Assembly: GCA_016000265.1 (NCBI GenBank)
Contig: JAECRL010000007.1
Coordinates: forward strand, 62,001 to 126,000
From: Burkholderiales bacterium
GTDB lineage: Bacteria > Pseudomonadota > Gammaproteobacteria > Burkholderiales > Burkholderiaceae_C
DNA length: 64,000 nt
Reading direction: 5' to 3'
In this document: one piece after another, positions 29,850-37,356 of the stretch
Position numbering within the stretch: the first letter of the stretch is position 1
How the letters are laid out: each line of letters opens with the position of its first letter
Notes under the pieces: generated by a model
Seen by the model: the letters and a program-made list of their open reading frames with translations, nothing else
What the model was told of the DNA's origin: nothing
The model's database searches: none
Translations under genes and position numbers: made by a program

Positions 29850-30317
29850 CTAGCTCGCCCTGCTGCCCTTGGGCACCTGGGGTTTAGGCGGGGTCCTGGC
29901 CTTCAGCTCCGATGGCGTGTTTTGCAGCCCGTAGGCGGAACACAACACATGGTGGAGCACCTCGAACATCATCAAAACATCTCGCTCGCTGGGCACGTGA
30001 GCTCTGTGGGCGGCGGCGTGACCAACCTCCACCACCGCGCTGAGCGCCTCGTGCTGGGTTGGCGTGAGGTGTCCCGACTCACTCAGTGCAGTCAACTTCT
30101 TCGCGAAAACCAAACTGGCCGCACCGAGTAAATCGTCAGCCACGACATCGATCACGGCTCGAATACCCATGGCGGTCAATGCCACAAGGCCAGACTGGCT
30201 GGCAGTGTGAATCTCACGCATGAGCGCCTGCGCATGTGTCGGCAACCTAGCAAACCACGAGGGTTCCACGAAGACCGGCAGTCGTGCAGTCGTCGGAGTC
30301 TCAGGGCCGTCGATCAT
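29850..30317 (-). CDS. DUF4145 domain protein
   Basis: The 155-residue product is soluble with no signal or membrane segment. The central part GIRAVIDVVADDLLGAASLV ... LSESGHLTPTQHEALSAVVEVGHAAAHRAHVPS matches the DUF4145 pattern: a helical RAVID-type segment and later a GHAAAHR motif. DUF4145 domains occur alone or fused to restriction and defence proteins, and a nuclease- or RNA-linked role has been suggested but not settled. It begins the lower-GC island and is divergent from the helix-turn-helix gene by 60 bases. Function here is not known. Confidence 0.65.
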   Translation of the reverse strand: MIDGPETPTTARLPVFVEPSWFARLPTHAQALMREIHTASQSGLVALTAMGIRAVIDVVADDLLGAASLVFAKKLTALSESGHLTPTQHEALSAVVEVGHAAAHRAHVPSERDVLMMFEVLHHVLCSAYGLQNTPSELKARTPPKPQVPKGSRAS

Positions 30318-30377
30318 CCGGTCTTATGGCCGATGCTTTGGGCGGCTTTGGGATGGAGCAGCCCCGATGAAGCGACC

Positions 30378-30815
30378 ATGGCATTCGAAGATGCGGCATC
30401 TGGACGGGTTCGTTTGGCAGGGGGGCAAATCACACTGTTCGATGAACATACCGACCTCCCAACCGGCGCGCCTGAGCATGTGCGCATCGCATTCATGCGT
30501 GCAAACTCATACCAAGACGTGATGCAGCAGTTGGGCGTTAGTCGTGGACGCATCATCCAATGGCTTGAGATGGACCCAGAGCTGCGCGCTGAATGGAAAG
30601 CCCAGCTTCGCGCGGGCCATCAGGCGCAATGCGAACAGGTCATTCGGGACACGGTGCTCGAAGGTGATGCGACCACAAGGGCTGAATTGGAGTTCAGGTG
30701 TGCCGCCGAAGTCAGGTGGATGCGTGAGCACGCGCCAGCCAAACTTGCAGCCATGCTGAGATCCATGCCCGCCAGGCTGGCCGTACAGCCGACGCTGTTC
30801 GAAGGTAGCGCTTAG
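30378..30815 (+). CDS. Small helix-turn-helix protein, terminase-small-subunit-like
   Basis: The 145-residue product has a clear helix-turn-helix, SYQDVMQQLGVSRGRIIQWL (about residues 45-64), followed by a long helical segment WKAQLRAGHQAQCEQVIRDT and a C-terminal tail ending PTLFEGSA. The layout resembles small DNA-binding proteins of phages, such as terminase small subunits, but no other phage gene is near. I set the start at MAFEDAASGRVRL; upstream codons lie in the divergent promoter zone. It is located 49 bases ahead of the HicB-like gene on the same strand and could regulate it. Confidence 0.5.
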   Translation: MAFEDAASGRVRLAGGQITLFDEHTDLPTGAPEHVRIAFMRANSYQDVMQQLGVSRGRIIQWLEMDPELRAEWKAQLRAGHQAQCEQVIRDTVLEGDATTRAELEFRCAAEVRWMREHAPAKLAAMLRSMPARLAVQPTLFEGSA

Positions 30816-30864
30816 CCAGCCGCGCATGAACAGACCATCAACACAACCAGAGCGTAGAGGGCCA

Positions 30865-31188
30865 ATGGATCAATACACCTACCGCGTCACATGGGCGCAA
30901 GAGGATCAGTGTCACGTAGCACTTTGCGACGAGATGCCGTCGCTGAGCTGGCTCGCCGCGACGCCCGAAGAAGCCTTTATCGGCATCCGACGCCTCGTGG
31001 CAGAGTGCCTCAAGGAGATGGCAGAAGGTGGCGAAGTGCCCCCGAGCCCTATTCCGCACTCCAGGACAACCGATCGGATGTCGATAGCCATCTCGCCAAG
31101 CGTACACAGACGTTTGGCGCTGACAGCAGCGGAGGAAGGGCGGCCCCTCGACGACGTGGTGTCAGACTTGCTGAATCCCAGGGAGTAG
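30865..31188 (+). CDS. HicB-family antitoxin-like protein
   Basis: The 107-residue product has the HicB two-part form. Residues 1-50 (MDQYTYRVTWAQEDQCHVAL ... MPSLSWLAATPEEAFIGIRR) form the degenerate RNase H-like fold, and the C-terminal part (MSIAISPSVHRRLALTAAEE, about 77-96) is the ribbon-helix-helix DNA-binding tail. I chose ATG at 30865 because AGAGGG lies just ahead of it; the upstream ATG at 30826 has no such site. HicB normally neutralises HicA and represses the pair. Here the only HicA-like gene lies on the opposite strand, tail to tail, 28 bases away. Confidence 0.8.
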   Translation: MDQYTYRVTWAQEDQCHVALCDEMPSLSWLAATPEEAFIGIRRLVAECLKEMAEGGEVPPSPIPHSRTTDRMSIAISPSVHRRLALTAAEEGRPLDDVVSDLLNPRE

Positions 31189-31216
31189 GTGACGCACGTC
31201 GCCAAGGGCCTTGGGT

Positions 31217-31426
31217 TCACCCACCCGAACCAGCGAGCAAGGACCTGACATCACGCCTGAAGTTCAGAAATGCCCGGTGATCACTTGGTGACCCGGGCAC
31301 CGTCACCGATGCGCCTGCCCACGGCGCCTTGAGCCGTCCATGCTTGCCGCCTCGCCAAAACGTCCAGCCAGACTTGACCAGATCCCTGACGAGCTTGTCG
31401 ACATCCCTGCAACTGGAATACCTCAT
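31217..31426 (-). CDS. HicA-like small toxin candidate
   Basis: The 69-residue product matches the HicA mRNA-interferase pattern: a first helix VDKLVRDLVKSGWTFWR, then GGKHGRLKAP in the position of the catalytic G-S-H-H loop (one histidine kept) and the strand SVTVPGSPSDHRAFLNFRRD. HicA toxins have a dsRBD-like fold and cleave mRNA. Its ATG overlaps the viperin stop codon by 4 bases (ATGA), so it is probably translated together with viperin and not with HicB. Activity is unproven because the catalytic loop is not canonical. Confidence 0.6.
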   Translation of the reverse strand: MRYSSCRDVDKLVRDLVKSGWTFWRGGKHGRLKAPWAGASVTVPGSPSDHRAFLNFRRDVRSLLAGSGG

Positions 31427-32349
31427 GCTCGGCCTCCCACGAGGTAACGACGCATGTAGGCATTCATCGAAAACTTGACTTCGTTGAAGGCAGCCCTTGC
31501 ACCAACCTCATGTATCGGGCGACTGTATTGATAGAGTCTGGATTCAGTTTTATTCTGGAAGAACCGCCCCTGCGGGTCGACCATGATGTAGGACTGAATC
31601 ATGTCTGAGTTGTCTTCAACTGACATTGGGAGACCATGCCCCTCGTGCCTGTCGATGAATTTCTTGTAATCGCCACCCGTCACCATTAACCTGTCAGTGG
31701 TGATAGGCAGCATGCGGAAAATCTTCCATTTGTCCGGCCCGAATGACTGCACAGCGTCAGACATGTCGTCGTGACGATTGGCTTGGTTCACCACCGTGTT
31801 GATCTTGATACTGATTAATGGGTTTTGCTGCCTGGCATTCCTGAATATTTCAGCCAGCTGCTCAATGGCCAGCGTCTTGCCGCCCCTTGACATCCGACCA
31901 ATCAATTTGTTTGTGTCGCTGCTGACTGAGTCGACACTGACGCCCAGCATTGAAATCAAAGGCGCCAGTTCTTTGGTCAATTCTGGCGACAGCAAACTGC
32001 CATTGGTGATCACCGAAACAGCAAAGCCCAGATTTCTGGCCTGTTGGGCGATCGATAAAACTTCTCTGTCATAGAGCAGCGGCTCGCCGCCGGCAATGTT
32101 CAACCGGATGGAGTTCCATCTCAGACTCCGTGTCAGCGGATTGCTTGCGTTTTCAGGCGCGAAGAATTGAGCGAGCTCTCCAAGCAAGCGGGCGCGCGCT
32201 TCTGGGCGATGGATCACCTCGCGGGGGTGCTCGCCCCTCTGCCACTCGGCATAGCAGTACTGGCACTTGAAGTTGCAGGCCTCGGTGACATGCCAGTTGA
32301 CGACCAGCTCTTTAAGGTGGGCGATGTTGTCTGTTGACGGATGGTTCAC
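31423..32349 (-). CDS. Prokaryotic viperin (antiviral radical SAM enzyme)
   Basis: The 308-residue product is a radical-SAM enzyme of the viperin family, which turns CTP or other nucleoside triphosphates into 3'-deoxy-3',4'-didehydro forms that stop phage RNA synthesis. Family marks are NWHVTEACNFKCQYCYAEW (CX3CX2C cysteines at residues 25, 29, 32), LNIAGGEPLL, VSVITNGSLL, VSVDSVSSDTNKLIGR, IKINTVVN, WKIFRMLPI and SYIMVDPQGRFF, all matching animal viperin in order. I chose GTG at 32349: AGGAG lies 7 bases upstream and the family N-terminus begins there; the longer frame from a TTG at 32487 would encode the inverted repeat. No nucleotide kinase is adjacent. It overlaps the HicA-like gene. Confidence 0.88.
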   Translation of the reverse strand: MNHPSTDNIAHLKELVVNWHVTEACNFKCQYCYAEWQRGEHPREVIHRPEARARLLGELAQFFAPENASNPLTRSLRWNSIRLNIAGGEPLLYDREVLSIAQQARNLGFAVSVITNGSLLSPELTKELAPLISMLGVSVDSVSSDTNKLIGRMSRGGKTLAIEQLAEIFRNARQQNPLISIKINTVVNQANRHDDMSDAVQSFGPDKWKIFRMLPITTDRLMVTGGDYKKFIDRHEGHGLPMSVEDNSDMIQSYIMVDPQGRFFQNKTESRLYQYSRPIHEVGARAAFNEVKFSMNAYMRRYLVGGRA

Positions 32350-32525
32350 GTGAAGGCTCCTGGCTGTTGAGGAGCGCCACTGTGGCTTTTCGTCTTCAGT
32401 TCCGAAATGAAGGATCCCGTGCCCCCCCCTCTCCATCGTGGCGAAAAAGGGGGGCACGGGATCCTTCATTGGATCGATCACCTGCAACCGGTAGAGTCAA
32501 CGGGACGGCTCAACCAGATCCCACC
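32350..32525. promoter_or_regulatory. Divergent control region between viperin and the ankyrin gene
   Basis: This 176-base gap should hold the promoters of both genes. It has a perfect inverted repeat at its exact centre. I see no convincing -10/-35 pair on the plus strand; on the minus strand TTGACT near 32500 is a possible -35 element with a poor -10. Confidence 0.5.
32406..32470. repeat. Perfect 22-base inverted repeat between viperin and ankyrin genes
   Basis: The left arm at 32406-32427 begins AATGAAGGATCCCGTG and the right arm at 32449-32470 is its exact reverse complement, around a 21-base spacer. In RNA from either strand this would be a very stable hairpin. There is no terminal T-run, so it does not look like an ordinary terminator. 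Its midpoint lies 88-89 bases from each start codon. Confidence 0.9.
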
Positions 32526-35231
32526 ATGGCAACCATCCCCTCCCTCGAAACCCTCTTGATCGAAATCCGGCAAAGCCTGGGTCTACCGAGTCATCAAACG
32601 AGAGCCCAACAGAAATTTGTGGCACTCGAGCAGCTCCTGCCAAATCATCGCGAAATGCTTGAAGAGGGCTTGCTGGAGATATTTGCAGCCCTCGAAATGG
32701 ACGCAACAGCACAGGACGTTGCCAAGCTAAATTTGATGCGCTCCGAGGCATTCCAGAATGCCGTGGCTCAAGAGACCTGGACGCGCGATGCAACGGCTGC
32801 CCAGGTCACGTGGACCTGGTGCGCGTTCAACTATGCGCCTTTGCTGGGCAGGCTGTTGGCAAATTGGAACTTGTATCGGGCATTTGACTCCGGCATGCCA
32901 ACTGGCAAGTTCTGGTTTTTGCCCAGCCTGCCGAACTCAGCTGAAGGCAAAGTCAGCATGCCATTGAAGCATGTGATCGACTGGCTGCTGGATCTCCTTG
33001 GTTTGCCCATGGACAAAGCAAAAGATCTTCTTGATCGGAACGCTGATGGCGCACCGGACGTTGAATCCATCGAGCGAAATCTTTATTACTGGCGTGGCGG
33101 CAGTGTTTTTCATGCCGAGACAATCGAGAAGTATTTTCCCGATGGCCTTGATCTTGACTTCAAGGGGGCCTTTCGAGAGCCAGCGGGTAGTACCGACGAA
33201 AAGACACGTGCTGCACTCGCCTTCTTGAAAACAAAGGGCGATCTAACGCAAGAGTTCATTTCTGAGCAGCTGGTCGGTGGTTGCGCCAGGCTGCTGCCTT
33301 CCATCGTGGACGGCAGCGCCACAGAGGCTGAAATGTCCTTCTTCGTGAAGGCGGTCATTGATCGATATTCACCAGCCACACCGCTGGTCATTCGACAGCG
33401 CCTCCGAGTCGCCCGCGCCGTGCAAGACGGCTATCTGCGCCTGCTGAAGCATCTGTGTCCTGGCGTCGATCCTTTTGATGCCGATCCACGCCGCAACAAG
33501 GTCCTGCAACTGATCGCCATCGTGCAGTACATCTTCAACCTCACGATTGCGGCGCATCAGAACGGGTCAAGCCAAGCATTGGAAGATCAGTGGTTCGAAA
33601 GCAAGCTTGCCCCGTGGGACAAAGCGACCATCTTTTTTGGCATTGCCCCTTCGCATCACGGCAGCGGTGATTCGGCACGCATGCTTGCCAGGATGCTCAA
33701 TCACATGTTCGAGTCGTTCCGCCCGAGCGATCCGTTGCCTGACTGGATGGCCATCGGGCGCGAGCACATTGAGCCCGCGGCGAAGGCAAAGCTCGAACTT
33801 GTCCGGTCGATCTTGAACGAGGACAAGCTTGAGGAAGCGCTGATCAGCCGGTTGCGGATCTCATCGCCATGGCGAGTAGTGTCATCCCAATCGTCATTTC
33901 CGGTTGTCAGAGCGTTGGCAAGTCGAGATGACCTCTCCCCTCGTGCCATTGACGCAGTTCTGAATCGCTTAAGCGAGCTTGGGACGACCACCGACCGGCA
34001 AGCTGAAGCGGCCTGCATCGAGCTCTCTCACTTACAAGGGCTTCCAGCCAAGCAGCGCCCGAAGGACATGGAAGTGCGCGTGGCTTCCCTGCTGAATGCC
34101 TGCGCACTTCTGCCGAACCCCACGGCATGGGATGCTGAAATTGCGTATCGCAAGGCATTGCACCTCGTTTCCCGTAACGAGTTCGACGCTGCAACCGTCT
34201 GCTTGAAGTCCGCGCTTGACTTGAGCCTTCAGCGGAACAGCGGCCCGCTTCGCGGCTTGATTGCCTGGGATCTGTTGTCAATACTGGTAGCAAACCGCAG
34301 ACTTGTGCCGGGAGAGCACGAAAAGCCTTATCGCCACATCCTGGACTGCCGCCTGAGAAGCAAACTCGATTCGTTCGAAGACACAGCCGTTGAGGCCGCT
34401 GACTACTTCTGGGATGAGTTGTATGCCCCTTACCCAGGTCATGCCCAGGTGAAACCGATAGGTCGTGAGCAGGCCGAGCGGCACATCGGAGAGACCTTTG
34501 GTCTGATCCATCAGGGGGACTTTGCCGGTCTGAACGAGTGGCTTCGGAAAAACGCCAAGGACTTCCGCAAAAGCCGGTTAGGCGAGGTGCGCGGCAACTC
34601 CGTGCTTGTCAGCTGGATGAAGTTGCTCCACGGATTGGAAAGCAACTTGCCAAAGATGGCCACATTGCTGCCAACTGACTTGGAAGGCGAGCTGAACAAG
34701 TTCAGGCAGCACTTGGTCAACATGAGGCAAGCAGTTTGCCTTCTGCTTGAGCGTTGGCCTGAGCAATCCGAATTAGCTGACTTCAAAGGCCAAACGTCCT
34801 TGATGCTGGCTGCGGATCATGGAGATGCGCAAGTCGTAAGAGCCTTGTTGGATGCGGGGGCGGAGGTCAATGCGCAGGACTATCTGGGGCGCACCGCGTT
34901 ACATGCCGCGGTCACGGGCCGTTGCATCGAATGCTTGGAGCTGATTCTGCAGAGATCCCCTGACATCACGCTGGCGACACTCGATGAAGGTGGATCTGCC
35001 ATGCACACCGCTGTGAAGCTCGGGCATGTCAAAGCGCTGACAGTGCTTTGGAAGGCGGCGCCCACCATGGCCGAGCAACCAAATCGCTTTGGTCAGACGC
35101 CGAGACAGCTCTTAGAAGCGTTGCTTGTTAATCTCGACGATGTGCGCCGGAGCTTGACCCATGCCGGACGTCATGTCGGAGAGGCACACGACTACCAAGC
35201 TTGCCTGTCATTGCTATCCACGCCAATCTAG
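32526..35231 (+). CDS. Large ankyrin-repeat protein divergent from viperin
   Basis: The 901-residue product is soluble and mostly helical. Residues 1-530 match no family I recognise. A TPR-like helical pair lies at about 531-580 (AEIAYRKALHLVSRNEFDAA). The C-terminus has three to four ankyrin repeats at about 752-870, e.g. GQTSLMLAADHGDAQVVRAL and GRTALHAAVTGRCIECLELI. I see no P-loop, nuclease or protease motif. I set the start at the ATG at 32526, where similarity-free upstream frame ends and the divergent region begins. Ankyrin repeats bind proteins, so a sensor or regulatory role beside viperin is an inference. Codon use is less GC-rich than in flanking genes. Confidence 0.8.
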   Translation: MATIPSLETLLIEIRQSLGLPSHQTRAQQKFVALEQLLPNHREMLEEGLLEIFAALEMDATAQDVAKLNLMRSEAFQNAVAQETWTRDATAAQVTWTWCAFNYAPLLGRLLANWNLYRAFDSGMPTGKFWFLPSLPNSAEGKVSMPLKHVIDWLLDLLGLPMDKAKDLLDRNADGAPDVESIERNLYYWRGGSVFHAETIEKYFPDGLDLDFKGAFREPAGSTDEKTRAALAFLKTKGDLTQEFISEQLVGGCARLLPSIVDGSATEAEMSFFVKAVIDRYSPATPLVIRQRLRVARAVQDGYLRLLKHLCPGVDPFDADPRRNKVLQLIAIVQYIFNLTIAAHQNGSSQALEDQWFESKLAPWDKATIFFGIAPSHHGSGDSARMLARMLNHMFESFRPSDPLPDWMAIGREHIEPAAKAKLELVRSILNEDKLEEALISRLRISSPWRVVSSQSSFPVVRALASRDDLSPRAIDAVLNRLSELGTTTDRQAEAACIELSHLQGLPAKQRPKDMEVRVASLLNACALLPNPTAWDAEIAYRKALHLVSRNEFDAATVCLKSALDLSLQRNSGPLRGLIAWDLLSILVANRRLVPGEHEKPYRHILDCRLRSKLDSFEDTAVEAADYFWDELYAPYPGHAQVKPIGREQAERHIGETFGLIHQGDFAGLNEWLRKNAKDFRKSRLGEVRGNSVLVSWMKLLHGLESNLPKMATLLPTDLEGELNKFRQHLVNMRQAVCLLLERWPEQSELADFKGQTSLMLAADHGDAQVVRALLDAGAEVNAQDYLGRTALHAAVTGRCIECLELILQRSPDITLATLDEGGSAMHTAVKLGHVKALTVLWKAAPTMAEQPNRFGQTPRQLLEALLVNLDDVRRSLTHAGRHVGEAHDYQACLSLLSTPI

Positions 35232-35368
35232 CCGCAGGCATGAAACACGCATTCAGCCTGAAAGGTAGCTTGTCCTTCAGGAAAGGCAATAACCCAGCAA
35301 CGCTGATGGCCGACAGTGCAGACCGCTGAACACTGCAAGTCCGATGCTGCATTGCAGCCTGAGGGCAA

Positions 35369-35647
35369 TCAATTGCCGAAGCGTTGCCTGACATCTTCCT
35401 GACTAGCACCGGCTTCAGTGATGCGAACCGCACCGTGACGGCCAGGAACGATGCTGCTGGGTTCTTCGATCTCCAGCCACCCCTTGCGCCGATATTCCGT
35501 CGAACCAGATGTGATCTCATGTGGGACGAAACAGGCCCGGGCCAGGCAGGAGGGGAGGGCAACATTGTCACCCGACGCCCGCGGCCCGCAAACAGGGGGC
35601 CCCTGACCGTGCATGCGGCACGCGCCCCAGGGGGAACTCAGGTCCAA
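35369..35647 (-). CDS. Doubtful small protein or gene remnant
   Basis: The frame encodes 92 residues. The second half (EITSGSTEYRRKGWLEIEEP ... GAVRITEAGASQEDVRQRF) has a protein-like mix of residues, whereas the first half is cysteine/proline-rich and unconvincing. There is no good ribosome-binding site and I recognise no family. It may be a remnant of a gene whose 5' part was lost when the island formed. Confidence 0.25.
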   Translation of the reverse strand: MDLSSPWGACRMHGQGPPVCGPRASGDNVALPSCLARACFVPHEITSGSTEYRRKGWLEIEEPSSIVPGRHGAVRITEAGASQEDVRQRFGN

Positions 35648-35654
35648 CCCTCAT

Positions 35655-35683
35655 TTGACAATCGTCCTTTTCAAATATAAAGT
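35655..35683 (+). promoter_or_regulatory. Sigma70-like promoter for the Baeyer-Villiger-type monooxygenase
   Basis: TTGACA at 35655-35660 and TAAAGT at 35678-35683 are separated by 17 bases, an almost ideal pair, about 100 bases ahead of the start codon. The local sequence is AT-rich compared with its surroundings. Confidence 0.7.
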
Positions 35684-35785
35684 GGGAACACTTGTTATCA
35701 CATTGCGGCCGGGGCACGCTTGAGCGCCATCAACCGCGAACCCCGCCCTCGCGGCTTCTCCTCTTTTCGACCTGGAGTCCTCCAC

Positions 35786-37273
35786 ATGGCTGAACACTTT
35801 GACGTCCTGATCGTGGGCGCTGGCCTGTCCGGCATCGGCGCCGCCCGCCACCTCAAGACCCAGTGCCCCGGCAAGACGTTTGCCATCCTGGAAGGCCGCG
35901 ACACGATCGGCGGCACCTGGGACCTCTTCCGCTACCCCGGCATCCGCTCCGACTCGGACATGTACACCCTGGGCTACAACTTCAAGCCCTGGACCGAACC
36001 GCAGGTCATCGCCGACGGCGACCGCATCCGCAACTACATCCGCGAGACCTCGCGCGAGAACGGCATCGACAGCCACATCCGCTACGACAGCAAGGTCGTC
36101 TCGGCCGACTGGAACAGCGAGACCGCCACCTGGACGCTGACCGTGCAGAAGAAGTCGGGCGAGACGCAACAGGTCAGCTGCAACTGGCTGATGATGTGCT
36201 CCGGCTACTACAACTACGAAGAGGGCTTCACGCCCGACTTCCCCGGCCGCAACGACTTCAAGGGCCAGGTCATCCACCCGCAGTTCTGGCCCGAGAAGCT
36301 CGACTACAGCGGCAAGCGCGTGGTCGTGATCGGCTCCGGTGCCACCGCCATCACCCTGATTCCTTCGATGACGGACAAGGCCCAGCACGTGACCATGCTG
36401 CAGCGCACGCCCAGCTACGTGATCTCGGTGCCTCAGTTCGACCCGATGGTGCGCCTGCTGCTGAAGTTCCTGCCCGAGATGACCGTCTACAAGATGAGCC
36501 GGGCGCGCAACAACTTCATCACGCAGCTGATCTTCAAGCTCTCGCGCAAGTACCCCAACGCGGTGCGCAAGTTCCTGCTCAAGCAGGTGAAGGTGCAGGT
36601 CGGCCCGAACTTCGACATGAAGCACTTCACGCCGCCCTACAACCCCTGGGACCAGCGCCTGTGCGCCGTGCCCAATGGCGACATGTTCAAGGTGCTGAAG
36701 AAGGGCAAGGCCTCGGTGGTGACCGACCACATCGACCGCTTCGTCGAGAACGGCATCAAGCTCAAGTCGGGCCAGACGCTGGAAGCCGACATCATCGTGA
36801 CGGCCACCGGCCTGAACCTGCGCCTGTTCGGCGGCATGACGATGAGCGTGGACGGCAAGGCCATCCAGATGAACGAGCACATCTCGTACAAGGGCCTGAT
36901 GTTCAGCGACATCCCGAACTTCTCGAACACGCTGGGCTACACCAACGCCTCGTGGACGCTGAAGGCCGACCTGATCGCCGAGTACGTCTGCCGCCTGCTC
37001 AAGCACATGGACCAGACGGGCACGCGCATCGCCGTGGCCGAGCGCAACGACCCCAACGTCAAGCCCGCACCGCTGCTGGACATGACCTCGGGCTACGTGG
37101 CCCGCGCCGAGGCCCACCTGCCCAAGGGCGCCGACCGCGCCCCGTGGAAGCTGTATCAGAACTACGCCATGGACATGGACCAGCTGCACAACGGCAAGCT
37201 GGAAGACGGCGTGATGACCTTCCGCAAGCCCAGCGCGGCGGGCGCCACGTCGGCGCAGCGCAAGGCGGCTTGA
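35786..37273 (+). CDS. Flavin-dependent monooxygenase, Baeyer-Villiger type
   Basis: The 495-residue product has an N-terminal FAD motif VGAGLSGIGAA (about residues 11-21), a second dinucleotide motif GSGATAITL for NADPH (about 190) and the Baeyer-Villiger fingerprint FKGQVIHPQFWP (FxGxxxHxxxW) between them. Such enzymes insert oxygen into ketones using FAD and NADPH; aliphatic or steroid ketones are usual substrates, but the exact one is unknown. The ATG has GGAG upstream. It is transcribed alone, from a strong promoter to a strong terminator. A second, distinct enzyme of this type lies at 53040-54599. Confidence 0.9.
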   Translation: MAEHFDVLIVGAGLSGIGAARHLKTQCPGKTFAILEGRDTIGGTWDLFRYPGIRSDSDMYTLGYNFKPWTEPQVIADGDRIRNYIRETSRENGIDSHIRYDSKVVSADWNSETATWTLTVQKKSGETQQVSCNWLMMCSGYYNYEEGFTPDFPGRNDFKGQVIHPQFWPEKLDYSGKRVVVIGSGATAITLIPSMTDKAQHVTMLQRTPSYVISVPQFDPMVRLLLKFLPEMTVYKMSRARNNFITQLIFKLSRKYPNAVRKFLLKQVKVQVGPNFDMKHFTPPYNPWDQRLCAVPNGDMFKVLKKGKASVVTDHIDRFVENGIKLKSGQTLEADIIVTATGLNLRLFGGMTMSVDGKAIQMNEHISYKGLMFSDIPNFSNTLGYTNASWTLKADLIAEYVCRLLKHMDQTGTRIAVAERNDPNVKPAPLLDMTSGYVARAEAHLPKGADRAPWKLYQNYAMDMDQLHNGKLEDGVMTFRKPSAAGATSAQRKAA

Positions 37274-37318
37274 CCCAGGCGAGCGGATCGCAGGCGCCCC
37301 CGCCTGCTGCCCCCACCC

Positions 37319-37356
37319 AATGCCTCAGGCCTGCGCGGCCTGGGGCATTCTTTTTT
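37319..37356 (+). terminator. Rho-independent terminator after the monooxygenase gene
   Basis: AATGCCTCAGGCC pairs with GGCCTGGGGCATT, one mismatch, and is followed by CTTTTTT. The hairpin overlaps the last codons of the convergent KefB-like gene. Confidence 0.85.

Larger units (their letters stand above)
35232..35785. other. Right edge of the accessory island
   Basis: This 554-base gap holds only a doubtful short reading frame on the minus strand (35369-35647) and the promoter of the next gene. I see no tRNA, integrase or insertion sequence that would explain how the island ended. Confidence 0.6.

Noticed and set aside
31271..31299. Hairpin TGCCCGG...CCGGGCA as a terminator between HicB and HicA-like genes
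   Set aside because: It lies inside the HicA-like coding sequence and has no T-run.
32350..32487. N-terminal extension of viperin from a TTG at 32487
   Set aside because: It would encode the inverted repeat and lacks a ribosome-binding site, whereas the GTG at 32349 has AGGAG 7 bases upstream and matches the family start.
35128..35571. A 147-codon open frame on the minus strand
   Set aside because: It overlaps the end of the ankyrin gene, has no recognisable family and an arginine/serine-rich composition typical of shadows.
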